This document shows, piece by piece, positions 37,542 to 47,131 of a stretch of DNA of 64,000 nucleotides. The notes under the pieces were generated by a model. That model was not told the DNA's origin. It saw only the letters and a list, made by a program, of their open reading frames with translations, and made no database searches. Each line of letters begins with the position of its first letter. The stretch's first letter is position 1. Origin of the DNA: Nitrobacter sp051535215 (GTDB lineage: Bacteria; Pseudomonadota; Alphaproteobacteria; Rhizobiales; Xanthobacteraceae); the NCBI RefSeq assembly GCF_051535215.1, contig NZ_JBPPLY010000007.1, positions 1 to 64,000 on the forward strand, written 5' to 3'. The translations under genes and the position numbers were made by a program.

Positions 37542-37760
37542 TACGCACGCGTTCGAACGGAGCTAAAGCGATCGCAGGATTCAGCCTGGCGCTTCGGGAT
37601 CAACGAGAAGACCATTCAACGAGAAGACCATGAGGAAGCGGCGGCTCCGTCAGGCGGTCGATAACGAGTGATGGGTCCAAGCAGCGAAGCTCCGTCCTGA
37701 CATCGTCTGCGATCGCCGCTTTGCGTGTGCGGGCCGCTGCCTCCGGGCGACGTCTCGTCT
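37542..37760 (+). pseudogene. Decayed IS481-type transposase remnant
   Basis: In frame from 37542, YARVRTELKRSQDS followed by FGINEKTI resembles the N-terminal HTH of IS481-family transposases (usual text RSQ-x-S... YGINPKTVAKW). After a stop and frameshift, a second frame gives SKQRSSVLTSSAIAAL, matching the GPK-x-R-STVL... segment that follows in the family. No intact frame, no terminal repeats visible. About 75 family residues can be traced, so only the 5' part remains. Confidence 0.45.
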
Positions 37761-38085
37761 CGCACTGAATGGCGTCGTCGCTCGCATCCGAGGGATCGTC
37801 GCTGACAGGTTAGGAACTCGCCGCATCCATAAAGGCGCATCACTTCAGAGCTTTTTTCGATAGTTATCGATCGTGTGATGGAATGCGGTTGCCCAACCCT
37901 GCACGCCGGACAACGGGATTATCCTCGGCCGGAAACAGAACTGGACAATTGTTCGCGCTTCATCGCACGCGTTATCCTTATCAATCATAACATACGAAAT
38001 GTTGACACCCTCGGGGCGCCCCCATAGATTCAAAGAGTTTCACAAATGCCATCCCACATAGGGAGACCAACGGATTGGAGCAGAA

Positions 38086-39054
38086 ATGCCGTTGAACTGG
38101 GCGACGCAGAAAGCGGAAATTTTAGAGCGCGTCAGTGAAACCGAATCCTATCTCCGTATTATGCTGAAGACCAAAGATGATCCTTTTCATCTGGCTGCCT
38201 GGGTCGAGCATCACTCGCGCATAGTTCCCAGGTCAGCGCTTATCATAATCGACAACATGTCTACCGACCAGAAAGTTCTGGATTTCTACAATCAAATTGA
38301 CCCGGACATTTTAATCTTCCAGTACTCCGGCTTTCACAATGACCTTCATGATCACGTCCTGATGGACGCGCTTTATGACGCCGTCTACAAATCGTCAGAC
38401 AGCCTGATGTTTCTCGATACTGACGAGTTTCTCGTTTGTGTCGATCCAGACGCATCGAAATGGTCGCTCGATGTGCAGGCATTGTTACAGGACAATCCCA
38501 CAACTTCGGTTTTTACGTCCACGTGGATATATAACGTACCGCTCTCCTCGGACATGTTCTATCTCGGACCAAGTGCGACGAGCCTGCATAACGGCTTGAT
38601 GTGGGGAAAACCCATCATCAGGAATTGGCCTAAGGGAAAGGCCGGCACTATTGGTCACAATACCCAGATTCCCCGAGAGTGTTTCGCTGGTCCGCTTTCG
38701 ACCCGGCTATTTGTTAAACATATGACTCAACTTTACCCCGAGCAGCGCATCGTCACAAATGTCAATAAGCTGATTGCGAGAGGTTTTGCGAAAACGGGGG
38801 AAACGCCTGAAGAGATTGTCGCTCGCGGAACAACGGAGAAAGACAGCTATAACATCCAGCTCTATGTTTCCGAATTAAAGCAGTTGATTGCTCAGAAAAG
38901 TGTTCAACAGGCGCCGAGCAAAACGATCCCGTTGCATTCCATGCGCCTGCAGGACTCCGGAATTATCGAGTTCAACTCCAAAACCGATCAAGACGCGCTT
39001 AAATACTTCGTGCAAAACGGAGACAAGATAGCGAGAGATGTCTTGAAGTTATGA
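38086..39054 (+). CDS. GT2/GT92-like glycosyltransferase
   Basis: This 322-residue protein begins with an SYLRIMLKTKDDPFHLAAWVEHH segment, a DNMSTD loop and FLDTDEFLV, the donor-binding DxD-containing motif of Glyco_tranf_2_4/GT92 enzymes. The second half is less conserved. Base composition is lower in GC than the neighbours, and codon choice is more relaxed, a sign of transfer. GGAG precedes the ATG. It is the only glycosyltransferase of the block on the plus strand. Confidence 0.78.
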   Translation: MPLNWATQKAEILERVSETESYLRIMLKTKDDPFHLAAWVEHHSRIVPRSALIIIDNMSTDQKVLDFYNQIDPDILIFQYSGFHNDLHDHVLMDALYDAVYKSSDSLMFLDTDEFLVCVDPDASKWSLDVQALLQDNPTTSVFTSTWIYNVPLSSDMFYLGPSATSLHNGLMWGKPIIRNWPKGKAGTIGHNTQIPRECFAGPLSTRLFVKHMTQLYPEQRIVTNVNKLIARGFAKTGETPEEIVARGTTEKDSYNIQLYVSELKQLIAQKSVQQAPSKTIPLHSMRLQDSGIIEFNSKTDQDALKYFVQNGDKIARDVLKL

Positions 39055-39083
39055 TCACAATGCCTGGATCTTTAAAAAGGCGT

Positions 39084-40211
39084 CTATTTACTCCGGGACG
39101 ACAACGCTGACTTCAACGCATCAAGACGTCTCCGGCCTTCACCTTTTGTCGGAGCAATCCACCCTCCCTCTGTGTATTCATTCCACGCATAGATCAGTAT
39201 TGAGGGGAAGCTGACATTTGACTCTGACGCAACGTCACACGCGTCCCTCACGAGACTTTTTATTTCTTGATCGGAAGGAGCATCGCAGTAGTCGCCCGCT
39301 ATATTCCGGCCTTTCGCCAGATTTGGTTCGTCCAAGTTGGGCCGATAATCCCATCCCAAGGAAACGGGCGGGATAAATGGAATTGAGATCGATTTTGCCG
39401 TTTTCCAATATTGACGGCTGCCATTCGCGCAATTGGAAAATGGCAGTTCATGCCCCGGTGGCATTTTCTGCGATCCACGTGGATTTCCATAGGACGTGGC
39501 CGCATCGAAGCCGAACATCGATATGAGCATTCGTGCATCGGTCGGACTGAAAGTGACGACAACGCGATACGGACTTTTTAAATTGCGTTCAGCACATTCC
39601 GACTTGAGGCGGGAGAAATACTCCTCGATCCGGTCTCTATGAGACATGCCTTGCCGAAACTCGTTATGGTTCTGCATCAGAATGTATATTACCGGCCTTC
39701 CGCTTTGAGTCTTTAGGTAGTTCCTGGAGGCAAATGCGGCGACGTGTTCGTCAACGACGTTTGAGCGGTATTTTGGATTGTTGAACATCGCAAAGCGGGC
39801 GTCGAATATCAGAGAATATTTGAGCTTGGTATCCAGTTTCTGGAATGACCTTAACGCCTGCCCCATTCCCTGCCAGTTCTGGCTAAAGTTTCCAGATCCA
39901 TCTTCCGGAAAGTAATAGTTGAAGGCAAAGTAAGTTATACCACTGTTCAGGGCTTCCTTGACCTCCGTCGCAAGAGTCTTCGGATCGCTTCCGCAGATGC
40001 AGATGTCCTTGCCGTTTCCCTTCGTGAATTCGGGTAGGCGCCCTTGCCAACGAGGCTCGGCTAGTACTTTCGAATAAGGACTTCCAGGAAACCATGCGTC
40101 CCAACGAATGATTCCGATCTCCACATCTTGCTGCTGAGCCGATCTCGCGCGAAAAGGCAGCAGAGCGATAGCGCTTGATATAAGAAATTCCCGTCGTGAA
40201 AACACTTTCAT
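39084..40211 (-). CDS. Tat-exported GH99/WbsX-like protein
   Basis: This 375-residue protein starts with a twin-arginine-type signal (SRREFLISSAIALLPFRARSA). The mature domain has the WbsX/GH99-like barrel ending: SILIYAWNEYTEGGWIAPTKGEGRRRL, with the WNE-x-x-EG motif of the family, and ITYFAFNYYFPEDG near residue 95. Export puts it outside the cytoplasm, unlike ordinary WbsX glycosyltransferases, so a glycan hydrolase or transglycosylase role is likely. Low GC. Confidence 0.72.
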   Translation of the reverse strand: MKVFSRREFLISSAIALLPFRARSAQQQDVEIGIIRWDAWFPGSPYSKVLAEPRWQGRLPEFTKGNGKDICICGSDPKTLATEVKEALNSGITYFAFNYYFPEDGSGNFSQNWQGMGQALRSFQKLDTKLKYSLIFDARFAMFNNPKYRSNVVDEHVAAFASRNYLKTQSGRPVIYILMQNHNEFRQGMSHRDRIEEYFSRLKSECAERNLKSPYRVVVTFSPTDARMLISMFGFDAATSYGNPRGSQKMPPGHELPFSNCANGSRQYWKTAKSISIPFIPPVSLGWDYRPNLDEPNLAKGRNIAGDYCDAPSDQEIKSLVRDACDVASESNVSFPSILIYAWNEYTEGGWIAPTKGEGRRRLDALKSALSSRSK

Positions 40212-40326
40212 AGCGTGGCACTCCGCAATTTAGTGTTTTGACCGAGCAACCCGGAAGATCCGGCATATGAAAGGAGGAGACGCTCCGCGTACTCCTTTGC
40301 GCCGTCCTGAACCGGTCAGGCTGGAA

Positions 40327-41250
40327 TTATCGCCAGGCGAGCGGCATGGTCCATTCGTTCCAGTCCGCTGTCCGATGGTCGGGCTGATAGGGCGCGTACA
40401 ACTGCTTCACCCAATAATTGAAATTCGGATGGAGCTTGACGAACTTGTAGAATGCCTCACCGAAGTTTATCGGACTGAGGCAGGCTCTATTGATCGGTCG
40501 CCGAGCTATCGCATTGATGCAGTACGACGACATACAGGCCCTGGTCTCGCTTTCGGCGACATTGCTCAGGCTTCGAAAGCTGTTCGACGAATGAAGCCGA
40601 TACATGTAGCGATCGGAAGCCACATACTTCGGTTCGACAACGGTAACGGCGCGCAGGGCGAACTCCCAGTCGTGGCAGTACTTCAGATCGGACAGCAGTC
40701 CGACCTTCCGCAGCAACTCCCGGCTCAACACGAAATTTCCGGTTGAAGCAGCGACCTGCGAATCCAGAAATGCCCAGGAGAGCGGGGATCCGGTTATCCG
40801 GGCCCGGTCGACGGCGTAGCGAAGGCTCATCGGGAATTGATGGGTCGTTATCTGCTTGCCACGTTCATCGATTGGTTCAACCGCGGAAAAGCCGAAGAAA
40901 TACTTTTCGTTGTCATACTGACTGGCGAATATCCGAATGCGATCCTTAGAAAAAACGTCGTCGGAATTCAGGAAGAAGATCATGTCGCCTTTCGCAAGCG
41001 ACAACGCCCTGTTCCAGCTGCAGTGCGCGCCGAGGTTGAGAGGATTTCTCAGAAGCGAGCAGGACACAAAGCGCTTGGCGAAGGATTTCTTCTTGAAGAG
41101 CCGCTGCGCGATTTCAAAGCTTCTATCAGGCGAATGGTCGTCGACAACAATCAGCTCGATGTCCGGAAACGTCTGCCGATGAACGGTCTCCAGACATTCC
41201 TCGATATAGGCTTCGTGCTTGTAGCAAGCGACGACGACGCTGGCCAGCAT
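40327..41250 (-). CDS. GT2 family glycosyltransferase
   Basis: The ATG at 41250 gives 307 residues and a classic GT-A start: ASVVVACYKHEAYIEECLETVHRQTFPDIELIVVDDHSPD. The donor-binding motif is FFLNSDDVFS. The catalytic ending region SDLKYCHDWEFALRAV contains the HDWE acidic residues expected of the base. It lies 14 bases after the WbsX gene stop, so the two are in one operon. Confidence 0.88.
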   Translation of the reverse strand: MLASVVVACYKHEAYIEECLETVHRQTFPDIELIVVDDHSPDRSFEIAQRLFKKKSFAKRFVSCSLLRNPLNLGAHCSWNRALSLAKGDMIFFLNSDDVFSKDRIRIFASQYDNEKYFFGFSAVEPIDERGKQITTHQFPMSLRYAVDRARITGSPLSWAFLDSQVAASTGNFVLSRELLRKVGLLSDLKYCHDWEFALRAVTVVEPKYVASDRYMYRLHSSNSFRSLSNVAESETRACMSSYCINAIARRPINRACLSPINFGEAFYKFVKLHPNFNYWVKQLYAPYQPDHRTADWNEWTMPLAWR

Positions 41251-41264
41251 GTGAACCCCTCTAC

Positions 41265-43472
41265 TCAGCGTCGAACGATGATCGAATGATTGGACCTGAT
41301 CAGCGCGGGGTTCCCCTCGCCCACTTCCAGGACCGCGATCTGGTATTCGCCGTCGGGTACGTCGCGGAGGAAAAAGGCAAGCTGGAAACCGAAATAACAA
41401 TCCCTGCTTTTCACTTGCATATAGTCCTTGACGTCCAAGCGTTCGTGCCAGTCCACGACCAGGCAGTAACCGTTATGATCATGCTTTTCAGCATCGACGG
41501 AGAGGAGAAGCAGAAACGCTATTCTGTGCTTCGTCGCCTCGAATGTGCCGCCCGCCCATACCCATCCTCGCACGAGGACCGTCGATCGCGGATCGACCAC
41601 CACCCGCTCGCTGAATTGAGAATTGATGTTCTCGATAACGAGCAGCGATTCCGGCGGGTTCTCGGACGCGCCTTGAGCCTCGACGGGAATACCGCTGCGT
41701 ATATGCTGCAATCCCGAATAAATCATCTCCGATCGATGAAGGGTAGCGAGCAGTTGAACATGAGTGGCCGCTTCTCTTACCGCCACCTCAAGCTCCTGCC
41801 GGCTCAGGCAGTCCAGCAGATCCGGATTTGAGCGAACCTGGCTCGAGATCGGTTCGGAGGATGAAACTCGTCTTACCGCCTCCAGAAATGCTCGCCCGTA
41901 ACGCGAGTCCGGTTCCAGATGAGCTCCCTCGGCCCATTCGTTCCAGGAGTTGATGAAGACGATCGGATCGGCAAATTGGCTTCTTCTTGCCCGACCTGCG
42001 GCATCCCGCAGCCATACTTCAAACGCCTCCGGACTCGACCTGTTGAAGATGTGCGCGCGCGAACCCTTGCGAGGCGTGTTGTCCCAGCGCGGCATGACGG
42101 CCGGGAAGTAGGGGAAATCGTACGTCTTGCCCAACGACGAGCGCACAGCATCGACATAGTCGTAAACCTTTCCCGTAAAGCTCGGCGGGGCGCCCAGTTC
42201 CGGGAGCGGCTGCTCCATCGTCGAAACGGTATGCGGCGGAAACTCCACCGCCGCATCACAATTGAGGTCGCGCGGATCGAACTCTCCGAACGTCATGGCG
42301 TTGCAGATCAGAATCTCTCCGATTCCCAATTCCTTTGCTCTCTCACGCCAGATCTCGAACAGACGCTGCCTGTCCGGCAAGAGCGAAGGCCGATAAATGA
42401 GGATGATCTTGCGGCCATCCACCGTAATGTAACGTTCATCGAGCAGAAGCTTCGCCATATCATCGATAAAGCGAACATCGTCATCCAGCGAATGATTTTG
42501 CCCGAGAAGCACCTCCGCATCTGAGCCGTCCCAACGGCGCGACCAGTTCTCGTTCGCCCAGCATATGCAGAACGGCAGATCCGGTTCTCCGTCCTCCAGA
42601 AGGAGCTCCAGCGGTCTTTCGAGAAGCCTGCGCCCCTGAAACCAGTAAACGTAGTAGCAGAAGCCGTGGATGCCGTAGCGGCGCGCCAATTCGGCTTGTT
42701 GCCGGCGGGTCTCCTTCAATCTTACGTCGTAGAAGCCGAGGTCGGCCGGCAGCCAGGGAGATTGATGCGTGGGAAACTGCGGACGCATGCGAGCGATATT
42801 TGTCCATTCGGAAAAGCCGGGGCCCCACCACCGGTCGTTCTCCGCGAACGAGTGGAATTGCGGAAGATAGAAACAGACATGGCGCACCTGTTTCCCGGCA
42901 GGGTCCGGCGCTGCCGGGGCTGTCTTGTTGTTGTTCGGAATCAGCAGGTCGGAGCAGTCATCGCTCGAGAATCCCAGCGCAACGACCAGTTCGTCGGGGG
43001 CGATGTTGTCAAAGAGCGGAATCTCGAAAAATTCACCGTCGTCCAGGCTGACGCGAAGATATATCTGCGGCTGGCTTCGCTCCACCAAAGTGTGTCTGAG
43101 AGCGCGCGCCAAACGTCGACGTGCGCCAACGGTCGCCAAATCGATGCGGAAGCCGGGCCGGCCGATCGTTTTTCTCGAACCAATCGCAGCGGGAGCCGCG
43201 CGATCGGTCTTCGTTTCTTCGATCGCATGGGATCCGACAAAGAGAGAAAGAGAGACGGATGCCGTGAGCGATCTGGCATCGACGATCCAGCCCGAAATTC
43301 CCCGGCCGGAATATTCGAGTATCGCGCCACGCAGACGCGCGCCGGAGTCCAGATCGCTCAAGTCCGGATCAAGAAACACGCTTTGAAGATTTTCCTCTTG
43401 CGAAATAGGATTGGCGACGGGCCGCATGCCCTTCGCATTCCTGACATCGCGCTCCGCAATCTTATTCATCAT
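41265..43472 (-). CDS. WbsX-type (GH99-like) protein, 735 residues
   Basis: The ATG at 43472 has GGGGATCGGAG ahead; the frame opens at 43559. An N-terminal domain (to about residue 190) without a known match is followed by the WbsX domain: VCFYLPQFHSFAENDRWWGPGFSEWTN, CICWANENWSRRWDG, then FINSWNEWAEGAHLEPDSRYG. A C-terminal beta-rich domain (about residues 610-735) resembles a carbohydrate-binding fold only in composition. WbsX domains occur in polysaccharide loci, usually acting on lipid-linked or surface glycans. It shares its operon with a GT2 gene. Confidence 0.85.
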   Translation of the reverse strand: MMNKIAERDVRNAKGMRPVANPISQEENLQSVFLDPDLSDLDSGARLRGAILEYSGRGISGWIVDARSLTASVSLSLFVGSHAIEETKTDRAAPAAIGSRKTIGRPGFRIDLATVGARRRLARALRHTLVERSQPQIYLRVSLDDGEFFEIPLFDNIAPDELVVALGFSSDDCSDLLIPNNNKTAPAAPDPAGKQVRHVCFYLPQFHSFAENDRWWGPGFSEWTNIARMRPQFPTHQSPWLPADLGFYDVRLKETRRQQAELARRYGIHGFCYYVYWFQGRRLLERPLELLLEDGEPDLPFCICWANENWSRRWDGSDAEVLLGQNHSLDDDVRFIDDMAKLLLDERYITVDGRKIILIYRPSLLPDRQRLFEIWRERAKELGIGEILICNAMTFGEFDPRDLNCDAAVEFPPHTVSTMEQPLPELGAPPSFTGKVYDYVDAVRSSLGKTYDFPYFPAVMPRWDNTPRKGSRAHIFNRSSPEAFEVWLRDAAGRARRSQFADPIVFINSWNEWAEGAHLEPDSRYGRAFLEAVRRVSSSEPISSQVRSNPDLLDCLSRQELEVAVREAATHVQLLATLHRSEMIYSGLQHIRSGIPVEAQGASENPPESLLVIENINSQFSERVVVDPRSTVLVRGWVWAGGTFEATKHRIAFLLLLSVDAEKHDHNGYCLVVDWHERLDVKDYMQVKSRDCYFGFQLAFFLRDVPDGEYQIAVLEVGEGNPALIRSNHSIIVRR

Positions 43473-43739
43473 ACTCCGATCCCCTGCCCTCGGACCCATC
43501 AGATCACGATGATTTTCGGATCGAATCGACCCAGAATCGTCGGCGTGATCAATTCCCATATTTTAAGAAGCGGGATGCTGGAGGAATATCGCTGCACGCT
43601 CTTCCTCATCCGCTCTCACTCAGCTTCCCATCACGGTTACCGGTTCGAAGACATCCACTCGCATCTCGCGAGTGCTTCGTTCTCGGCAATAAACACAATG
43701 CTGCACCAAACCTTCAGCAATCCGGCCGCCGAGCGATGC

Positions 43740-45785
43740 TCAACTATCGACCAGCGCCACGCCGATTGCGTTTAGACGACGCACGGCTACTTCGTTGTTT
43801 TTACGCGCTGCCTGCTGGTACCAGTGCGCCGCCGCGTCGCGGTCTTGCGCAATGCCGCTTCCCGACATCAGCGCATCGCCGAGCGCAACTTGCGCTTCCG
43901 CCATGTCCTGCTCGGCCGCCTTCCTGAACCATTCGGCCGCCTTTTCAGGATCTGCCTCGCATCCCTGCCCTTTTCCAAGCATCACCGCGAAATTGAATTG
44001 CGCGACCTTGTGTCCCTGGCGCGCCGCCGCTTCGTACCAACTCGCACCCTGGGCCACATCCTTGGCCACGCCCGCACCGGTGCAATACATCACCGCGAGA
44101 TGAAACTGCGCGCCCGCATGGCCGGCCTGTGCGGCTTCGGTCATCCACGCCGCCGCGGCTTTCGTATCGCTGATGGCGCTCTCCTGATCGAGATACAGCA
44201 GCGCCAATGTGTATTGAGCATCGATATGACCGACGCCAGCGGCGCGAGTGAACCACGAAACGGCAGCTTCGGCATTCGCAGGTCCCCCGAACCTCCCCAT
44301 TTCCAAAATACCGAGTTGAAACGCAGCCGGCGCATGACCGGTTTCAGCCGCCTCGCTCAACAGCGAGCGCACCTGTTCAAGCCGTTCAGTCGGCCCTTCT
44401 TCTTGATGGAGCAGGAAAAGCGCATAGGACAGCTTGGCATCCGGATCCCCGCCCGCGGCTGCCTTGCTGAGCCACTCTCCCGCGCGCTTGTGATCGCGCG
44501 GGACTCCATTGCCCGCCGAATACAGCTTGCCGAGTTGCAACTGCGCGGCGCGGATGCCGCCTTCGGACGCACGCTCGAACCACTCGATAGCGGCTTTCAC
44601 GTTGCGTTCAACGCCGGAGCCGTTGAGATAGAAGATGGCGATGTTGAACGCGGCGGTCGCATGGCCATTGCCGGCCGCGCGCTCGAACCATTTCGCAGCC
44701 TGACGGATATTCGGACCGACGCCAGTGCCTGTCGCGTAGAAGCGGCCCATGAAAAACTGCGCCTGCACGTCTCCGCGCTCGGCAGCCTTTTCGTACCAGA
44801 CGGCCGCTTCCCTCAAATCCGGCTCGGCACCTGCGCCGTGCGAATAGAAATCGGCCAAGGCCTGGATTGCGGGAAAGTAGTCCTTGCGCGCCGCCTTGCG
44901 CAGCGCGGTTTCGGCCCGGTCGACATCCTTCGCGACGCCATGACCTGCCAGACGCAGCAGACCGATATTGTAGAGCGCGATCGCATCATCATGCTTGGCC
45001 GCGTTATGGAACAGGCGAGCGGCTTCCGTCGGAGCCTCCGGCATACCCGTTCCTTTCAGGTTCATGAACGCAAGCGCAACCTGCGCTCTGACATGATCCC
45101 GTTCGGCCGCCTTGCGATACCAGACCGCCGCCTGTTCGAAATCGACGGGAACACCCTTGCCCTGATAATAGACGTCGCCCAGCGCGAATTCCGCGGCCGC
45201 GCAGTTCTGATCCGCCCCGGCCAGATACCATCCGAGCGCCGCACCTAAATCCTTCTCGCAGCCGAGTCCCTCGCAGTACATGTTGCCGAGGACGGTCTGT
45301 GCTTCTGCTTTACCTCTCTCCGCAGCGGCCGAGATCCAGCCGAAGGCCGCCTCGACATCCCTTTCAACGATCGTTCCATACGGAAATACAAGATGGTGGA
45401 TATCCGACGCTTTTTCGCCCAGCCGAACGGCGGAAGATCTGCGCCAGGTTTCGTGGCGATAGGGACCGAGCAGCGGCTTGTCCCCATGCAGAAAGATCAG
45501 GCCAAGTTGAAACTGCGCTTCGACATTGCCCAACCGAGCCGCCCACTCGTACCAGGCTACGGCATCCGGCACGCTCCTGACGACACCCTCGCCTTTCACA
45601 TAAAGCGTGCCTATTCGGTAGCCCGCTTCGGCCTCGCCGGCCTCTGATGCCAGCTTCCAGCACCCGATCGCTTCGAGGTATTTACCGCGCTCATACGCAG
45701 CCACCCCCTGCTCCAAAGGACCAGGGCGCGACGTTGCGGACGCTGGACGAATCCAATCCAGAAGCGATCGCGGCGAAAGCATCAT
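43740..45785 (-). CDS. Giant Sel1-repeat protein in the type I secretion operon
   Basis: The 681-residue protein is built of about 16-17 Sel1 (TPR-like) repeats of 36 residues with the pattern A-x-x-WY-x-x-AA-x-x-G-x-x-x-AQ-x-x-LG-x-x-Y-x-x-G-x-GV, beginning near residue 25. A 35-residue insertion interrupts repeat 2 (KPLLGPYRHETWRRSSAV). There is no signal peptide, so it should stay in the cytoplasm. Its start overlaps the HlyD gene by four bases, which makes it a probable scaffold or chaperone for the secretion system. Confidence 0.9.
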   Translation of the reverse strand: MMLSPRSLLDWIRPASATSRPGPLEQGVAAYERGKYLEAIGCWKLASEAGEAEAGYRIGTLYVKGEGVVRSVPDAVAWYEWAARLGNVEAQFQLGLIFLHGDKPLLGPYRHETWRRSSAVRLGEKASDIHHLVFPYGTIVERDVEAAFGWISAAAERGKAEAQTVLGNMYCEGLGCEKDLGAALGWYLAGADQNCAAAEFALGDVYYQGKGVPVDFEQAAVWYRKAAERDHVRAQVALAFMNLKGTGMPEAPTEAARLFHNAAKHDDAIALYNIGLLRLAGHGVAKDVDRAETALRKAARKDYFPAIQALADFYSHGAGAEPDLREAAVWYEKAAERGDVQAQFFMGRFYATGTGVGPNIRQAAKWFERAAGNGHATAAFNIAIFYLNGSGVERNVKAAIEWFERASEGGIRAAQLQLGKLYSAGNGVPRDHKRAGEWLSKAAAGGDPDAKLSYALFLLHQEEGPTERLEQVRSLLSEAAETGHAPAAFQLGILEMGRFGGPANAEAAVSWFTRAAGVGHIDAQYTLALLYLDQESAISDTKAAAAWMTEAAQAGHAGAQFHLAVMYCTGAGVAKDVAQGASWYEAAARQGHKVAQFNFAVMLGKGQGCEADPEKAAEWFRKAAEQDMAEAQVALGDALMSGSGIAQDRDAAAHWYQQAARKNNEVAVRRLNAIGVALVDS

Positions 45786-47131
45786 GGTTCACGCATAGCC
45801 TCATGAATGCCCTTCAGCATTCCACCGAGCAGATACATCGCGGCAGAACGAGTGCCGACATTGATATCCCCTTGAAGGGTCATGCCCGGAATCAGGCGGA
45901 AGTTGCTCGGCACGTCCTTGAAATTATACGCGTCCACCGAGCAGCGCGCCTTGTAGTAGGTGTAATCGAGCGGCTTGCCGTCATCGTCCGTCGTGAACGC
46001 GCCCTCGCTGATCCAGCGCACATTTCCGGCCGCCGTACCGTGCTCCGCCGCATTGAAGGCGTCGACCTTGATAGTGCAGGGATCACCAGCCCGGATGAAT
46101 CCGACATCGCGCGAGGAAATCCTGATTTCCGCTTCGAGCTTGGTGTCGATCGGCATCAGCGTGATGAAAGGATCTCCCGGCTTGAGCACCGAGCCGACCG
46201 AAAGCCTTGCCATGGTCAGCACAACCGAGGGTTCGGCAGCGGTCCAGCGCACCAGGTTCTGATGCTTGAGCGCCTTCTCGTAGGTCGCTTTCGCTTCGTC
46301 GAGCTTGTTGCGCGTCGTCACCAGATCCTGGCTCAATTGCGCGAACCATTGCTGTTTGAAGGCGTCGCGATCGGCAATGACCGAGCCCAGCGTATTCTGC
46401 GCCACGATCAGGCCATTGTGCGTATTCTCCAGTGTCCGCAGCAATTCCAGCCGGGCATCCTGGGAAACGTACATGTTGAGCTGAGATCCCGTGCCGTGCT
46501 CCGCGAGAGTCGTGCGCATCTTCTCGATTTTTTCAAGAACATCATCGCGTTGCCGATATCGGGCGTCGTCGCCACGAAGCTTTTCGATCGTCGCCTGGGT
46601 CTCCTTGATCTTCGATTCAAAACTGTTGATTTGGGCGTTGTACTGAGCCACGCGCTGCCCATAGAGCGCCTTCTGCAGGGCCGCATATTTCTGGAAGTCC
46701 GGATCCGACTTGTCAGCAAATACGGGCGGCTTCTGGTTCAACTCGGCCTCGTCACGCGCGACCTGCGCCTCAAGGCTTGCCATCTGCAACTTCGCCTGCG
46801 TCAAGTCGGCGGAGGTGAAGGTCGCATCGAGCGTGGCGAGCAACTGCCCCGTCTGAACCTGCTCGCCCTCGCGCACGTTAATTGTCTTGATGATCGATGG
46901 ATCCAGCGCCTGCAGGACATTGATATGACCGGCCGGCACGATATTGCCGGTCACGCTGGTGATGACGCGGTCGATCCGCGTCAGGCATAGAATTGCGACA
47001 ATCGAAACAAGAAGCGCGGAAAGCACGAACAGCGTGGCGCGCGCGGCGAGTGGTTCGGCCGCCTCCCGGATTGCGTCCGTCTCCGACTGGAATTGGCGAA
47101 CGGTGGCGAGCGACGCCTGGCTATGGGACAA
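45782..47131 (-). CDS. HlyD-family type I secretion membrane fusion protein
   Basis: This 449-residue protein has one N-terminal membrane helix (ATLFVLSALLVSIVAILCL, about 33-51), a lipoyl-like part (GNIVPAGHINVLQALDPSIIKTINVREGEQVQTGQ), a long coiled coil (about 115-275) and a beta-barrel C-terminal domain. It bridges the ABC transporter and an outer membrane TolC-type channel. It overlaps the ABC gene by 11 bases and the Sel1 gene by four. No TolC gene is in the window. Confidence 0.92.
   Translation of the reverse strand: MSHSQASLATVRQFQSETDAIREAAEPLAARATLFVLSALLVSIVAILCLTRIDRVITSVTGNIVPAGHINVLQALDPSIIKTINVREGEQVQTGQLLATLDATFTSADLTQAKLQMASLEAQVARDEAELNQKPPVFADKSDPDFQKYAALQKALYGQRVAQYNAQINSFESKIKETQATIEKLRGDDARYRQRDDVLEKIEKMRTTLAEHGTGSQLNMYVSQDARLELLRTLENTHNGLIVAQNTLGSVIADRDAFKQQWFAQLSQDLVTTRNKLDEAKATYEKALKHQNLVRWTAAEPSVVLTMARLSVGSVLKPGDPFITLMPIDTKLEAEIRISSRDVGFIRAGDPCTIKVDAFNAAEHGTAAGNVRWISEGAFTTDDDGKPLDYTYYKARCSVDAYNFKDVPSNFRLIPGMTLQGDINVGTRSAAMYLLGGMLKGIHEAMREP

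Noticed and set aside
43824..45248. 474-codon plus-strand frame opposite the Sel1 gene
   Set aside because: Repetitive only because the Sel1 repeats on the other strand are repetitive.
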